Shown here: piece after piece, positions 1 to 8,227 of the stretch
Layout: each line of letters begins with the position of its first letter
Position numbering within the stretch: position 1 is the first letter of the stretch
From: Nitrosopumilus sp.
GTDB taxonomy: Archaea; Thermoproteota; Nitrososphaeria; Nitrososphaerales; Nitrosopumilaceae
Length of the DNA: 64,000 nt
Direction: 5' to 3'
Assembly (NCBI RefSeq): GCF_025699255.1
Contig: NZ_JAILWA010000008.1
Span: forward strand, 1 to 64,000
Made by a program: the position numbers and the translations under genes
Notes under the pieces: model-generated
The model's database searches: none
What the model saw: only the letters and a program-made list of their open reading frames with translations
What the model was told of the DNA's origin: nothing

Positions 1-172
1 GAGCTGCTTTTTTAGTTGCAGTTTTTCTCTTTGGAGCGGCTTTGCGTTTTGCTGCCTTTCTCTTTGGAGCTGCTTTTTTAGTTGCAGTTTTTCTCTTTGG
101 AGCGGCTTTGCGTTTTGCTGCTTTCTTAACAGTACGTTTTGCTTTAGTTGCAGCTTTTCGTTTTGTAGCCAT
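1..172 (-). CDS. Lys/Ala-rich histone H1-tail-like protein (partial)
   Basis: Reads from an ATG at 172 leftwards off the window edge, so only the first 57 residues are seen. They are almost entirely Lys, Ala, Arg, Pro and Thr, beginning MATKRKAATKAKRTVKKAAK, with units such as AAPKRKTATKKAAPKRKAAK. A 66-bp (22-residue) DNA repeat is visible, with the unit starting at position 1 recurring at 67. The composition resembles the C-terminal tails of linker histones and similar Lys-rich DNA-binding proteins, which suggests a role in DNA compaction. This is an inference from composition only, because such low-complexity tails have no catalytic motifs. The rest of the protein may carry a folded domain that is not visible here. 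Confidence 0.65.
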   Translation of the reverse strand, partial: MATKRKAATKAKRTVKKAAKRKAAPKRKTATKKAAPKRKAAKRKAAPKRKTATKKAA

Positions 173-467
173 TACAGAATTTCGCATTTTCATTCTTTTT
201 CAGTGGTTAAACTAAAGAAATTTACACAATTTGATTACAATTTCTCAAGTAATTTTTTTGTATTTTTTATTTTGATATGATCGTTTTTTCTTTTCAAACT
301 CTATGTTTTCTTTGTATTGTTTTAAAATTTAGATCCTTTCTAAATTAATTGAGATCTTGGAATGTTTTTAGGCATAAATTTATCGTTTCTCGCCATTTTT
401 TTGGCTAATTATTTTTTTCAATTTTTTGATATGGTGAATTTTTTAAATTTTTTTGATCTATGTTAGG
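173..467. other. AT-rich intergenic stretch
   Basis: About 295 bases of very T-rich sequence lie between the start of the Lys-rich gene and the stop of the GTPase gene, both on the minus strand. It must hold the promoter of the Lys-rich gene next to 172. I see no ORF, tRNA or clear hairpin in it. Confidence 0.5.
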
Positions 468-1577
468 TTATGTCCCACGTTTTTTAATGATTGTTAGAAC
501 GTCTTCATCAATTAAAACATGATTCAATCCTACTCTTTGCCCTCCAAATTTTACACTCTTACCCCAAACTAATCCATACCGAAATTCTCTTTTCAGTCTT
601 CTATGTAATTTATTACAAATATCTTCAACTGTGTCTCCTTCTCGAGCAATTAGCGGTTCTTTGAAATCTGTTTCTCCACCTTTTGGTCTCATGTAAATTC
701 TAATGAATTTTAATTTTTCATATATTTTTTCTTTTAGTAAATCTATGTTAAGATCAGAGTTTGCTGATACTTCGATAACATCTGATTTGATTTTTGTTTT
801 CAAATTTTTTAGAAATGTTTCATCTACCAAATCAATTTTGTTTAGTATTGTTAATGCTTTTGAATAACTAATGTTCCCTGCAATATGATCTGCTAGTTGT
901 TCAGATGTTATATCTTCTCTAACTACCACCCTTGCACTTACTAAACCATAAAGATGCAAAATATCTTTAAGGTGCTTTTCAGTAATTTTTGTCAATTTTA
1001 CCTGTTGTGCAATTGCAATTCCTCCCATGGATGCTTTTTCAATTGTAATGTTAGGTGGCAATTGGTTTAATCGAATCCCTATGTTTCCTAATTCATTAAC
1101 TAGGACATCTTCGTGATATGGCTGGAACACATCTAATACTAGTAATACTAGATCTGCAGTTCTGGCAACTGATAAAATTCTCTTGCCTAGCCCCTTTCCA
1201 GTTGATGCTCCTTTAATTATTCCTGGAAGATCCAAAACTTGAATTTTAGCTCCTCTATATTCCATCATCCCTGGAACTACTGTTAATGTTGTAAATTGAA
1301 ATGCTCCTACAGTTGATTTTGCTCCTGTCATTTTGTTTAGCAGTGTTGATTTTCCCACACTGGGCAATCCGATAAAAACCACTGTTGCATCACCACTACG
1401 CCTGACATCGAAACCATCTTGTTTCATTCCTGATTTTTTTGCAACATCAGCTTCTTGCTCTCTTTTTAACTTTGCAATCTTAGCTTTGAGTAATCCTATG
1501 TGATGTTCTGTTGCTTTGTTAATCTGAGTTCTTGCCATTTCATCTTGAATGGCTTTGATTTTTTCAGGAATTCCCAA
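468..1577 (-). CDS. DRG/Obg-family GTPase with TGS domain
   Basis: A 369-residue GTP-binding protein of the archaeal/eukaryotic DRG (developmentally regulated GTP-binding protein) branch of the Obg superfamily. The N-terminus is a charged helical region (1-60). The P-loop GLPSVGKS is at 70-77, the G3 motif DLPG at 116-119, and an NKID G4 motif and a SAN G5-like motif follow. A TGS domain fills the last ~75 residues. Family members associate with ribosomes or RNA and act in translation-linked steps. The length is typical and the ATG start has no better alternative. It is divergent from the phosphatase gene at 1667. Confidence 0.93.
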   Translation of the reverse strand: MGIPEKIKAIQDEMARTQINKATEHHIGLLKAKIAKLKREQEADVAKKSGMKQDGFDVRRSGDATVVFIGLPSVGKSTLLNKMTGAKSTVGAFQFTTLTVVPGMMEYRGAKIQVLDLPGIIKGASTGKGLGKRILSVARTADLVLLVLDVFQPYHEDVLVNELGNIGIRLNQLPPNITIEKASMGGIAIAQQVKLTKITEKHLKDILHLYGLVSARVVVREDITSEQLADHIAGNISYSKALTILNKIDLVDETFLKNLKTKIKSDVIEVSANSDLNIDLLKEKIYEKLKFIRIYMRPKGGETDFKEPLIAREGDTVEDICNKLHRRLKREFRYGLVWGKSVKFGGQRVGLNHVLIDEDVLTIIKKRGT

Positions 1578-1666
1578 ATCTATTCAGCTTTTTTAACATT
1601 CTTTTCAAATAAAACCGTATTACTTCGCTTAGTAGCAAATATTATTCGGTTGAAAAAACAATTTTT

Positions 1667-2362
1667 ATGAAAAAAAGAACATTTGCAGTAGATATCGATG
1701 GAACAATCACTGAAAATGGTGGGGGTCGAATTCATCTTGATGCACTTGAAGCATTACGAAGATTATCTAATATGGGACATAATGTAATTTATGTAACTGG
1801 TCGTTCTTCTGTTGAAGGATTTTTGCTTTCTGTTTTTGGCGGTACCACAAAAATTGCAGTTGGTGAAAATGGTGGATGTATAACCACTGATTCTAATGAT
1901 CATATGTTGCTAGGTGATCTCGAGGAATGTAAAAAAGCATTTGAAGTAATCAAAAACAATATTGAGAATGTTAAAGAAAAACGTGTTTTTCCTAGGATGA
2001 CTGAGGTTGTTTTAGAAAGAACTTTTGATTTGGAACTTGCCAAAAAACTACTCTCTGAAAAAAATATTGATGTTGAATTATCTGATAGCCAATATGCCTA
2101 TCATATCAATTCCTCTGGAATCGATAAAGGATTTGGATTTAGAAAAATTATGGAAAAACTATCTATTTTGCCTGAGGATGTTATTGCAATTGGGGACAGT
2201 GCAACGGATGTACCTTTGTTTAAAGTAGCAAAAACCAGCATTGCATTAGGAAATGCATCCGATCAAGTAAAATCTGAGGCTACTATGGTAGTATCTGCAA
2301 AAGCTGGTGATGGTGTTATTGAAGCATTAGATAAATTAGCACCCAAACTATCTGAGATATAA
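1667..2362 (+). CDS. Phosphoglycolate phosphatase, archaeal HAD type
   Basis: A 231-residue HAD-superfamily phosphatase. Motif I is DIDGTIT (residues 9-15) with the nucleophile Asp9 and the acid/base Asp11. The late motif GDSATD supplies the Mg2+-binding acidic residues. The size and the cap between the motifs fit archaeal phosphoglycolate phosphatase (TA0175-like), which turns 2-phosphoglycolate into glycolate. Sucrose- or mannosyl-phosphate phosphatases share this fold, so substrate is not certain. The stop is one base before the argS start at 2364, so the two are probably co-transcribed. A GlcD-like oxidase at 38800-40251 could use the glycolate, but that link is inference. Confidence 0.8.
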   Translation: MKKRTFAVDIDGTITENGGGRIHLDALEALRRLSNMGHNVIYVTGRSSVEGFLLSVFGGTTKIAVGENGGCITTDSNDHMLLGDLEECKKAFEVIKNNIENVKEKRVFPRMTEVVLERTFDLELAKKLLSEKNIDVELSDSQYAYHINSSGIDKGFGFRKIMEKLSILPEDVIAIGDSATDVPLFKVAKTSIALGNASDQVKSEATMVVSAKAGDGVIEALDKLAPKLSEI

Positions 2363-2363
2363 C

Positions 2364-4250
2364 ATGACATTCAAATCCGTTCTTGATGAAGTTGAAAATA
2401 ACCTAAACAAAATATTATCTGATCTTTCCCTTTCTGGCATTAATTTTTCTGTAGAGCCTGCAAAACCTGGATTTGGTGATGTGAGTTCAAACATTGCATT
2501 TTTGCTTGCAAAATCCCTCAAACAAAGTCCTAAAGAAATATCTGAGATGTTGTCCAAAAAATATAATGGGTGTACCAGTACCTTAGTTTTAAAATCTGAA
2601 TCTCATCCTTCAGGCTATCTTAATTTCTTTGCAAACTGGGATAATCTTAGCCAATTAATTTTATCTGAATCTTATCTTGAGACCTGTGGTGATGTTGATA
2701 TTGGAAATAATTCTACCATTGTTGTTGAACATACTAGTGTTAATCCAAACAAAGCACTTCACATAGGTCATATCAGAAATATTATCATTGGGGATACTAT
2801 TTCTAGAATTCTAAAAAAAGCCAAATACAAAGTCAATGTGTTAAATTACATTGATGATTCTGGACTTCAAGTTGCTGATATTATAGTTGGATTCAAACAT
2901 TTTGGATATGATGAAACTCCTCCACCTGGTAAGAAATTTGATCACTATTGCGGCGATGATGTATATGTCAAAACTACTGAAAAATATGAATCTGATTCAA
3001 ACCTTGAAGAAATTCGAAAAACTGTTCTTAAAGATTTAGAAGATGGTGATTCTGAAACTGCAAAATTTGCAGATAAAATTACTCGAAAAGTGTTAGAAGG
3101 ACAGCTTAAAACGTGTTGGAATTTAGATGTGACCTATGATTGTTTAAACTTTGAATCCCAAATAATTCGCTCAGGTTTATGGAATAAAATTTTTGAGAAA
3201 TTAAAAGAAATGAACCTGATTGAATTTGAAAATGAAGGTAAAAATGCAAATTGTTGGGTGATTCGTGGAGATGGCAAAGAGGAAGATAAGGTAATTGTTA
3301 GAAGTAATGGTACTGCTACATATATTGCAAAAGACATTCCATATGCTGCTTGGAAATTAGGGCTACTTGAAGATCCTTTTAATTATGAAAAATATAGTTT
3401 AGAACAACCCCATTCACGTATTTTATGGCAAACAACTCTGGATAAAACTAATCTTGTTTCTAAAGACTTTACTGGGGAAAAAGTTGTTACTGTGATTGAT
3501 TCTAGGCAATCTAGATTACAAAAAATTATTACTTCTTTAATGGATAAATTCAAATCCATTCCAAATGCATACAATCATCTTGGTTATGAATCTGTTACAC
3601 TGAGCTCTGAAACTGCTAAAACTCTTGGTCTTGAAACTGATGGCAAACAAGCGCAAATGTCTGGACGAAAAGGATTGTACGTTAGTGCTGATTCAGTTTA
3701 TGAACTTTTAAAAGAAAAAACCATGACTGAAACCAAAAATCGACATCCTGAAATGAGCACTTCTGAAATTGAAAAAATTGCACATTACGTTTCAGTTGGC
3801 ACTTTAAGATATGAGATGATTAAACAGGATTTGGACAAAATTATTACATTTGATTTAACAAAATCCCTTAGTTTAGAAGGTGACACTGCCCCTTACATTC
3901 AATATACTCATGCAAGAGCGTCCAGAATAATTGAAAAATCTAATCGCGTTCCATCCATTGATGTTAATTTTTCTCTATTGAAGGAAAAATCTGAATTAGA
4001 TTTGATTAAAACTATTGGTCTGTTTAATTTGCAAGTACGAGATGCTACCAATAATCTATCTCCAAAAGTAATTGCAAGATATTGTTATGATTTGGCAGTT
4101 TCGTTCAACTCTTTTTATGAAAAATCAAAAGTACTGGATTTGGAAAATGCTGCTCTGGAAAATTCCCGATTATGCTTGGTAAATTCTTTCAAAATTGTTC
4201 TGGAAAAAGCACTATATCTTTTGGGAATTAAAGCTCCTGATAGAATGTAA
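2364..4250 (+). CDS. argS: Arginyl-tRNA synthetase
   Basis: A 628-residue class I aminoacyl-tRNA synthetase that charges tRNA-Arg. An N-terminal Arg-tRNA-synthetase additional domain (about 1-100) precedes the Rossmann catalytic core with the HIGH signature at 133-136 (in ALHIGHIRN). A KMSKS-like element, QMSGRKG, lies about two-thirds along. The last ~120 residues form the helical DALR anticodon-binding domain, in which TAPYIQYTHARASRI is characteristic of ArgS. The length is normal for archaea. The gene follows the phosphatase gene by a single base. A near-perfect palindrome begins 3 bp after its stop codon. Confidence 0.95.
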   Translation: MTFKSVLDEVENNLNKILSDLSLSGINFSVEPAKPGFGDVSSNIAFLLAKSLKQSPKEISEMLSKKYNGCTSTLVLKSESHPSGYLNFFANWDNLSQLILSESYLETCGDVDIGNNSTIVVEHTSVNPNKALHIGHIRNIIIGDTISRILKKAKYKVNVLNYIDDSGLQVADIIVGFKHFGYDETPPPGKKFDHYCGDDVYVKTTEKYESDSNLEEIRKTVLKDLEDGDSETAKFADKITRKVLEGQLKTCWNLDVTYDCLNFESQIIRSGLWNKIFEKLKEMNLIEFENEGKNANCWVIRGDGKEEDKVIVRSNGTATYIAKDIPYAAWKLGLLEDPFNYEKYSLEQPHSRILWQTTLDKTNLVSKDFTGEKVVTVIDSRQSRLQKIITSLMDKFKSIPNAYNHLGYESVTLSSETAKTLGLETDGKQAQMSGRKGLYVSADSVYELLKEKTMTETKNRHPEMSTSEIEKIAHYVSVGTLRYEMIKQDLDKIITFDLTKSLSLEGDTAPYIQYTHARASRIIEKSNRVPSIDVNFSLLKEKSELDLIKTIGLFNLQVRDATNNLSPKVIARYCYDLAVSFNSFYEKSKVLDLENAALENSRLCLVNSFKIVLEKALYLLGIKAPDRM

Positions 4251-4253
4251 TGT

Positions 4254-4281
4254 CCTAGAGAGAAACATGTTTCTCCCTAGG
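4254..4281. repeat. 28-bp palindrome after argS
   Basis: CCTAGAGAGAAACA and its downstream partner TGTTTCTCCCTAGG form a palindrome of 28 bp with one mismatched pair and no loop. It begins 3 bp after the argS stop. No U-tract follows, so an intrinsic terminator is unlikely. A dimeric regulator site or a transcript-end cruciform is possible. Confidence 0.6.
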
Positions 4282-4313
4282 GATATCATACTGAGTTGAA
4301 CTCTGATGATATC
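4282..4313. repeat. Second inverted repeat, 8-bp arms
   Basis: GATATCAT at 4282-4289 is matched by ATGATATC at 4306-4313, with 16 bp between that themselves contain the imperfect palindrome GAGTTGAACTC. It abuts the 28-bp palindrome, making a paired structure in the 231-bp gap between argS and the response regulator gene. Confidence 0.5.
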
Positions 4314-4481
4314 ATGGCGTGCAAACCAATTACTGTAATTCAATTTGGTGAAAATAAAGAGTTTTTGTTTTATCATTTCATATGCAGGCATATGTGGATC
4401 TACTTTTTTTGTTATTTATTTTCAAAACAGACAGTATTTAATTTTGTAATCGATCAAAATTGAAACAGGTGTGGTGACTAT

Positions 4482-5081
4482 ATGACAAAAGCAATTGTTG
4501 TTGATGATAATGAGGATATTGTTTTTTCTTTATCTGAACTTTTGGAAATGCATGGGATTGATGTTGTGGGAAAAGGATACAATGGATTAGAAGCTGTAAA
4601 TTTATTTGAACAATTGCATCCTGATGTTGTTCTATTAGATCTTATGATGCCTGAATACGATGGGTTATTTGCATTAAAAAAAATTAGAGAAATTGATCCA
4701 AAAAGTACTGTTATTGTAATTACTGGTGGAGGTCCAATCTCTGTTAGTGATGAAATGGATGCTTTAAAACCTACAAAAACTATGTTTAAGCCAATTGACA
4801 TAAATGTTCTAATTGAAACAATCTGTGAAGAATCTGACAATAAAATGCCCTTTAAAGTTCAATATTCTTTCAAAGAAGATTCAAATCAATATGTTTGTAT
4901 TTTAACATATGATCAATACAAGAATTTTAAAATTTTACCTGCAATACAAGAATGTAAAATAATTAAAAATGATGAAGAAAATATTCAAGCATACAAAAAT
5001 GAAATGCAAGAAGCATTAAACTTGGCAGCAAAAAATGACGTTAGTCATATTCAAAAACTATCTCAAGTTGTTAACGGTTAA
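4482..5081 (+). CDS. Response regulator with C-terminal domain of unknown function
   Basis: A 199-residue protein with an N-terminal CheY-like receiver (1-120). The acidic pair is Asp8-Asp9, the phosphoacceptor Asp53 lies in LLDLMMP, the switch Thr81 in VITGG, and the conserved Lys103 is followed by Pro104. The last ~75 residues are not a recognisable DNA-binding or enzymatic output domain. They are charged, partly helical and may be a protein-interaction module. No histidine kinase gene is adjacent. It is convergent with the small gene at 5082, whose stop codon is the very next base. Confidence 0.85.
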   Translation: MTKAIVVDDNEDIVFSLSELLEMHGIDVVGKGYNGLEAVNLFEQLHPDVVLLDLMMPEYDGLFALKKIREIDPKSTVIVITGGGPISVSDEMDALKPTKTMFKPIDINVLIETICEESDNKMPFKVQYSFKEDSNQYVCILTYDQYKNFKILPAIQECKIIKNDEENIQAYKNEMQEALNLAAKNDVSHIQKLSQVVNG

Positions 5082-5381
5082 TTATTTTCTAGGTCTTCGT
5101 CGTGGGTTATTTTCATAAAACCTTTCAACATTGTCATTCCATTCTTTAGTTTCAGGTAAACGGGAACGTGCATGAGGCCTTTTTCCATTATTTGACAATA
5201 TTGTACTGTTGTTCTCATAAAATTTGTCTGTCTCTGTAATTAGAACATCTAAAAATTCTGAAGCACCTTTTACTTCTTCACCTTTAGGATTATGATGAGT
5301 CATAATAGATTTTGCAAGTGTTTCAATCTTTGCAATTTTGATTCTATATTCACTGAGAATTCTGTGTTCGAAAGATATCAT
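5082..5381 (-). CDS. Hypothetical protein, charged, 99 aa
   Basis: I do not recognise this protein. It is 99 residues, hydrophilic, mostly helical in the first two-thirds, and ends in a basic tail (NNPRRRPRK). There are no cysteines or membrane segments. It is kept as a gene because the region has no competing frame and its stop abuts that of the response regulator. It lies in a run of small minus-strand genes. Confidence 0.6.
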   Translation of the reverse strand: MISFEHRILSEYRIKIAKIETLAKSIMTHHNPKGEEVKGASEFLDVLITETDKFYENNSTILSNNGKRPHARSRLPETKEWNDNVERFYENNPRRRPRK

Positions 5382-5440
5382 TTTCTTTTTCTCTATTTCA
5401 CCAGCGTATGTTCATTTCGGTCCTTTTTCCCTATTTGAGG

Positions 5441-5953
5441 CTACCCATACATTGACTTATCTATGGTTGCATCTGTTGTGTTATTTTGTGCTGAAAATCC
5501 ACTAAAATTTGAACGAAGAATTTTTTGTACATGTCCTGAAACTCTGGCTACATTATCCCATGTATTATGAAATGTAACTCTGTTTAGAATGGCTTCATCT
5601 ACATGAGAGAATATTGCTAACCCTGCAATATTTTCACCATCTTTTATCCATTGATGACCAACATTGCAAGTTGTACATATTTCACTAATTTCCATAATTG
5701 CCTTTGAAAATGATGGATTCTTCATAACTAGTAATTTTGAATCCTGAGGCGGAAATCGCATGTTGACATTGATATGAATTCTATCTGATCTGTTTGCATT
5801 TTTACTGACAATGACATTTGCTCCCACATGGAATTGCCAATCTATTGCCTTACTTTTTTCTCGAATTTTCTCTGTCTGATCTTCATATTTGATGTTGGTT
5901 ACTTTGACAAAATCTTCAACTAGATTTTTCATTTCTTCAGATGTCTTTGTCAT
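5441..5953 (-). CDS. Hypothetical protein, 170 aa
   Basis: A soluble protein of 170 residues without a clear family match. The centre has alternating hydrophobic strands (FHVGANVIVSK, IHINVNMRFPP), a CTTC motif near residue 94, and later helices. The fold could resemble the archaeal DUF2299-type or type III chaperone-like alpha/beta proteins, but this is only an impression. The C-terminus is Asn/Thr-rich and looks flexible. Start chosen at the ATG at 5953. Confidence 0.6.
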   Translation of the reverse strand: MTKTSEEMKNLVEDFVKVTNIKYEDQTEKIREKSKAIDWQFHVGANVIVSKNANRSDRIHINVNMRFPPQDSKLLVMKNPSFSKAIMEISEICTTCNVGHQWIKDGENIAGLAIFSHVDEAILNRVTFHNTWDNVARVSGHVQKILRSNFSGFSAQNNTTDATIDKSMYG

Positions 5954-6000
5954 GACTATGATGTATCCCTGTGCAATATATGCATGTTAGAAAAAAGGAA

Positions 6001-6138
6001 TTAGTGGCTGTGTCCACAACCACAAGAATCATGACCCCCATGTCCTTGTGATTCTTTACCATCACATCTGGAACATTTGTCTGAACCCATTGGGGAAAAG
6101 AAGCTTATTCCACAAGAGACGCATTTTTGATTTGCCAT
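6001..6138 (-). CDS. Small zinc-ribbon-like protein, His/Gly/Cys tail, 45 aa
   Basis: This short frame begins at an ATG at 6138 and gives 45 residues. MANQKCVSCGISFFSP is followed by CSRC, so two CxxC knuckles make a likely zinc ribbon. The tail is rich in His, Gly and Cys (GHGGHDSCGCGHSH) and looks like a nickel, copper or zinc binding extension. It is one of several tiny metal-binding proteins in this genome. The metal and the role are unknown. Confidence 0.6.
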   Translation of the reverse strand: MANQKCVSCGISFFSPMGSDKCSRCDGKESQGHGGHDSCGCGHSH

Positions 6139-6228
6139 GATTTCTGTAAAAAAATGCTGTATTTAATGAATACGTATCTTCTATATTGAGAAAAATAATA
6201 AAGAATAGAAATTATTTGTCTGAATTAC

Positions 6229-6552
6229 CTATTCATCTTTTTTTTGAAACACTCTGTATTCTCCAATGATGGTGTTGCATTTGTGACAGGTATATTGACC
6301 TCTCTCAATCAAAATTAATCCATCTGCAACTGCTTCATTTGGCCGTTCCTCTATTTGTATCTGAGTTGGACCTTCAAATTCTGAATTACATTGTTTGCAA
6401 AAATGTTTTAACATTTTTGATGTGTCTAATTTTTCAAGTGATGCTAAAAAATGCTTATCTATATTTGGAACAAGTTTTGATTTGGTAATTTGTTCATCAG
6501 TAAGATCTGCATTAATCCATCCTCCTGAGCCTTCTAATCTAATTTCTGTCAA
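6229..6552 (-). CDS. Zinc-ribbon protein, 107 aa
   Basis: A soluble protein with two CxxC pairs, CKQC near residue 52 and CHKC near residue 89, about 33 residues apart, forming a probable zinc ribbon. The N-terminal 45 residues (including GSGGWINADLTDEQ) are without a recognisable family. Related small proteins are common in thaumarchaea, but no function can be assigned. Confidence 0.6.
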   Translation of the reverse strand: MTEIRLEGSGGWINADLTDEQITKSKLVPNIDKHFLASLEKLDTSKMLKHFCKQCNSEFEGPTQIQIEERPNEAVADGLILIERGQYTCHKCNTIIGEYRVFQKKDE

Positions 6553-6972
6553 TTTAATTTGATGGTGTGTTTGGTCTTAAAATACTGTTTGTATATGCTG
6601 TGATTTTTGTTGTTAGTTTGAATTTCCTTTCTCGGAAAAAAAGTCAGTCTCCTTTGCTATGGAGACTCTGTAATGCATTAACTAGTTTATGTGAGCATTG
6701 GGCTCTTCCAGCTAACACCGCGAGATGTCTCTGACTCAATAACCTTGATACGTGGATGTTTTTGTTAAAAAATCAGAATCAAAAATAATTACTTTTAGGT
6801 AAAATTTCTAAACGTCCGATCAAAATTCTATAAAGGAAAATAGCTTCATAATTCGGCAATATTCATCAAATTTGAGGAAATCAGAGAGAACCCGTTGAAA
6901 TAATCATTAGCAAATAGAATCGTTTCTTTTAGTTATTAACACTTTGAATGAGCAAATTTATGATTTTTAGTA
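6553..6972. other. Gene-free stretch with possible small RNA
   Basis: These 420 bases lie between two minus-strand zinc-protein genes. A strong hairpin followed by a T-tract reads on the minus strand (see 6636-6667). A TATA-like element, TCTATAAAGG on the plus strand (about 6827-6836), would fit a minus-strand promoter about 170 nt upstream of that hairpin. Local GC is higher at 6690-6750. No ORF of note is present. The pattern suggests a small RNA but does not prove one. Confidence 0.4.
6636..6667 (-). terminator. Hairpin plus T-tract terminator
   Basis: On the minus strand AGTCTCC (6667-6661) pairs with GGAGACT (6652-6646) around an 8-nt loop. GAC and seven T follow (to 6636). This is the shape of an intrinsic terminator and would end a minus-strand transcript coming from about 6800 or from the gene at 6973-7200. 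Confidence 0.5.
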
Positions 6973-7200
6973 TTATATCATTACCCCATTGCTGTCTTTA
7001 GTTTCTGATTCAACAATTGCTTTGATTTGTGAGGTGTCCTCACAATTTTTTCTAAATCCTATGGTATGTTGTAAAATTCTAACAATTCCTAATCGCTTAT
7101 AGCTGCCTGTAGTCTTATCGTATTCTTTTTCATGTTTTGTTAAAATCATTGCCTTTACTTTTTTTTGACATGTTTTACAATACACAAATATTTCTTCCAT
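6973..7200 (-). CDS. Small CxxC protein, 75 aa
   Basis: A 75-residue protein starting MEEIFVYCKTCQKKVKA. The single CKTC knuckle near residue 8 and a lone Cys at about 53 might complete a metal site or dimer. The middle is basic. There is no recognisable family. It is divergent from the TrmI gene. Confidence 0.55.
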   Translation of the reverse strand: MEEIFVYCKTCQKKVKAMILTKHEKEYDKTTGSYKRLGIVRILQHTIGFRKNCEDTSQIKAIVESETKDSNGVMI

Positions 7201-7282
7201 GAATTCTCTACACTGTTTCTAAATTTAAGCAAAGTGATATCTGAGAGTTTAAAATGACCAGTAGATTCTTATCTAAAATTCT

Positions 7283-8191
7283 ATGGCAAAATATATGACA
7301 AAAATTAAGAATAATTCTCCTGTGTTATTCTTTTACAATAATTCAAAAAAATGGTTAGTTAAAATTTCAAAAAATGAGTCATTTCATACTCATATTGGTA
7401 TCCTTAAACATGCTGATGCAATTGGAAAAGAGTATGGTTCTAAATTAATTACTAACAAGGACAAGTATGTCTATCTTCTTGAACCTACCATGTATGATTA
7501 TGTAATGAAAATACAGCATGGGACCCAAATTGTTTATCCAAAAGATATTGGATATATTGTTACAAGAGCAGGTATTGGAGATGGCCAAAAAATTTTAGAG
7601 ATTGGAACTGGTAGTGGTTCTTTAACTTCTTTTGTTGCAAGTATTGTAAAACCTAGAGGGCATGTCTATACCTTTGATGTTGATGAAAAATTTATGAAAA
7701 TAGCTGAAAAAAATATCAAAAAAGCAGGTGTTTCAAAATATGTTACCCAGCACAATTTAGATTTAAAGACTGCTAAAAAAATGCCTCTTGAGGATATGGA
7801 TGTAGCATTAATTGATTTAGGAGATCCTTGGGTTGTAATTCCACAAGTAAGACAAATGCTGAAAGGAAGTGGTAGCGTATTTGCAATTTGTCCAACTATG
7901 AATCAATTAGAAAAACTAACTATGGCATTGGTGGAGAATGAATTTACAGATATCGAATCTACAGAACATATTATAAGAAATATTGAAGCACGAGAAGGAA
8001 AAACAAGACATTCTTTCCAAGGAATTGGCCATACGACATATCTTTGCTTTGCAAGAAAGGCCTTTTTTGGTAGGGACTCCAAAGAAAAACCAAAAAAAAC
8101 TCACAAAACAACAACGGATGATAAAACGACTAAATCAACAAAGAAAACTAGAGGTAAAACTGTTAAAAAGACTAAAAAATCCTCAAAGTAA
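7283..8191 (+). CDS. trmI: tRNA (adenine-N1)-methyltransferase, archaeal TrmI
   Basis: A 302-residue SAM-dependent methyltransferase of the TrmI/GCD14 family, which makes m1A at positions 57/58 of the tRNA T-loop in archaea. The family signature TQIVYPKDIGYI precedes the SAM motif EIGTGSGSLT (around residues 112-121). The catalytic-motif region DVALIDLGDPW follows. The last ~45 residues are a Lys/Thr-rich tail that probably contacts RNA and is unusual in length. NnrD and a peptidase gene follow on the same strand. Confidence 0.88.
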   Translation: MAKYMTKIKNNSPVLFFYNNSKKWLVKISKNESFHTHIGILKHADAIGKEYGSKLITNKDKYVYLLEPTMYDYVMKIQHGTQIVYPKDIGYIVTRAGIGDGQKILEIGTGSGSLTSFVASIVKPRGHVYTFDVDEKFMKIAEKNIKKAGVSKYVTQHNLDLKTAKKMPLEDMDVALIDLGDPWVVIPQVRQMLKGSGSVFAICPTMNQLEKLTMALVENEFTDIESTEHIIRNIEAREGKTRHSFQGIGHTTYLCFARKAFFGRDSKEKPKKTHKTTTDDKTTKSTKKTRGKTVKKTKKSSK

Positions 8192-8227
8192 AATAAGATT
8201 TATTCAGTCATTCTTTGTGGAATATAC

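Noticed and set aside
1-172. Tandem repeats that might suggest a CRISPR array
   Set aside because: They are in frame within a Lys/Ala-rich coding sequence, directly adjacent without unique spacers.
4314-4463. 49-aa frame between argS and the response regulator
   Set aside because: Aromatic, irregular composition in an AT-rich promoter region; overlaps the inverted repeats; no support.
6690-6760. tRNA or RNase P RNA in the gene-free stretch
   Set aside because: No acceptor/T-arm pairing or conserved RNase P core could be found.
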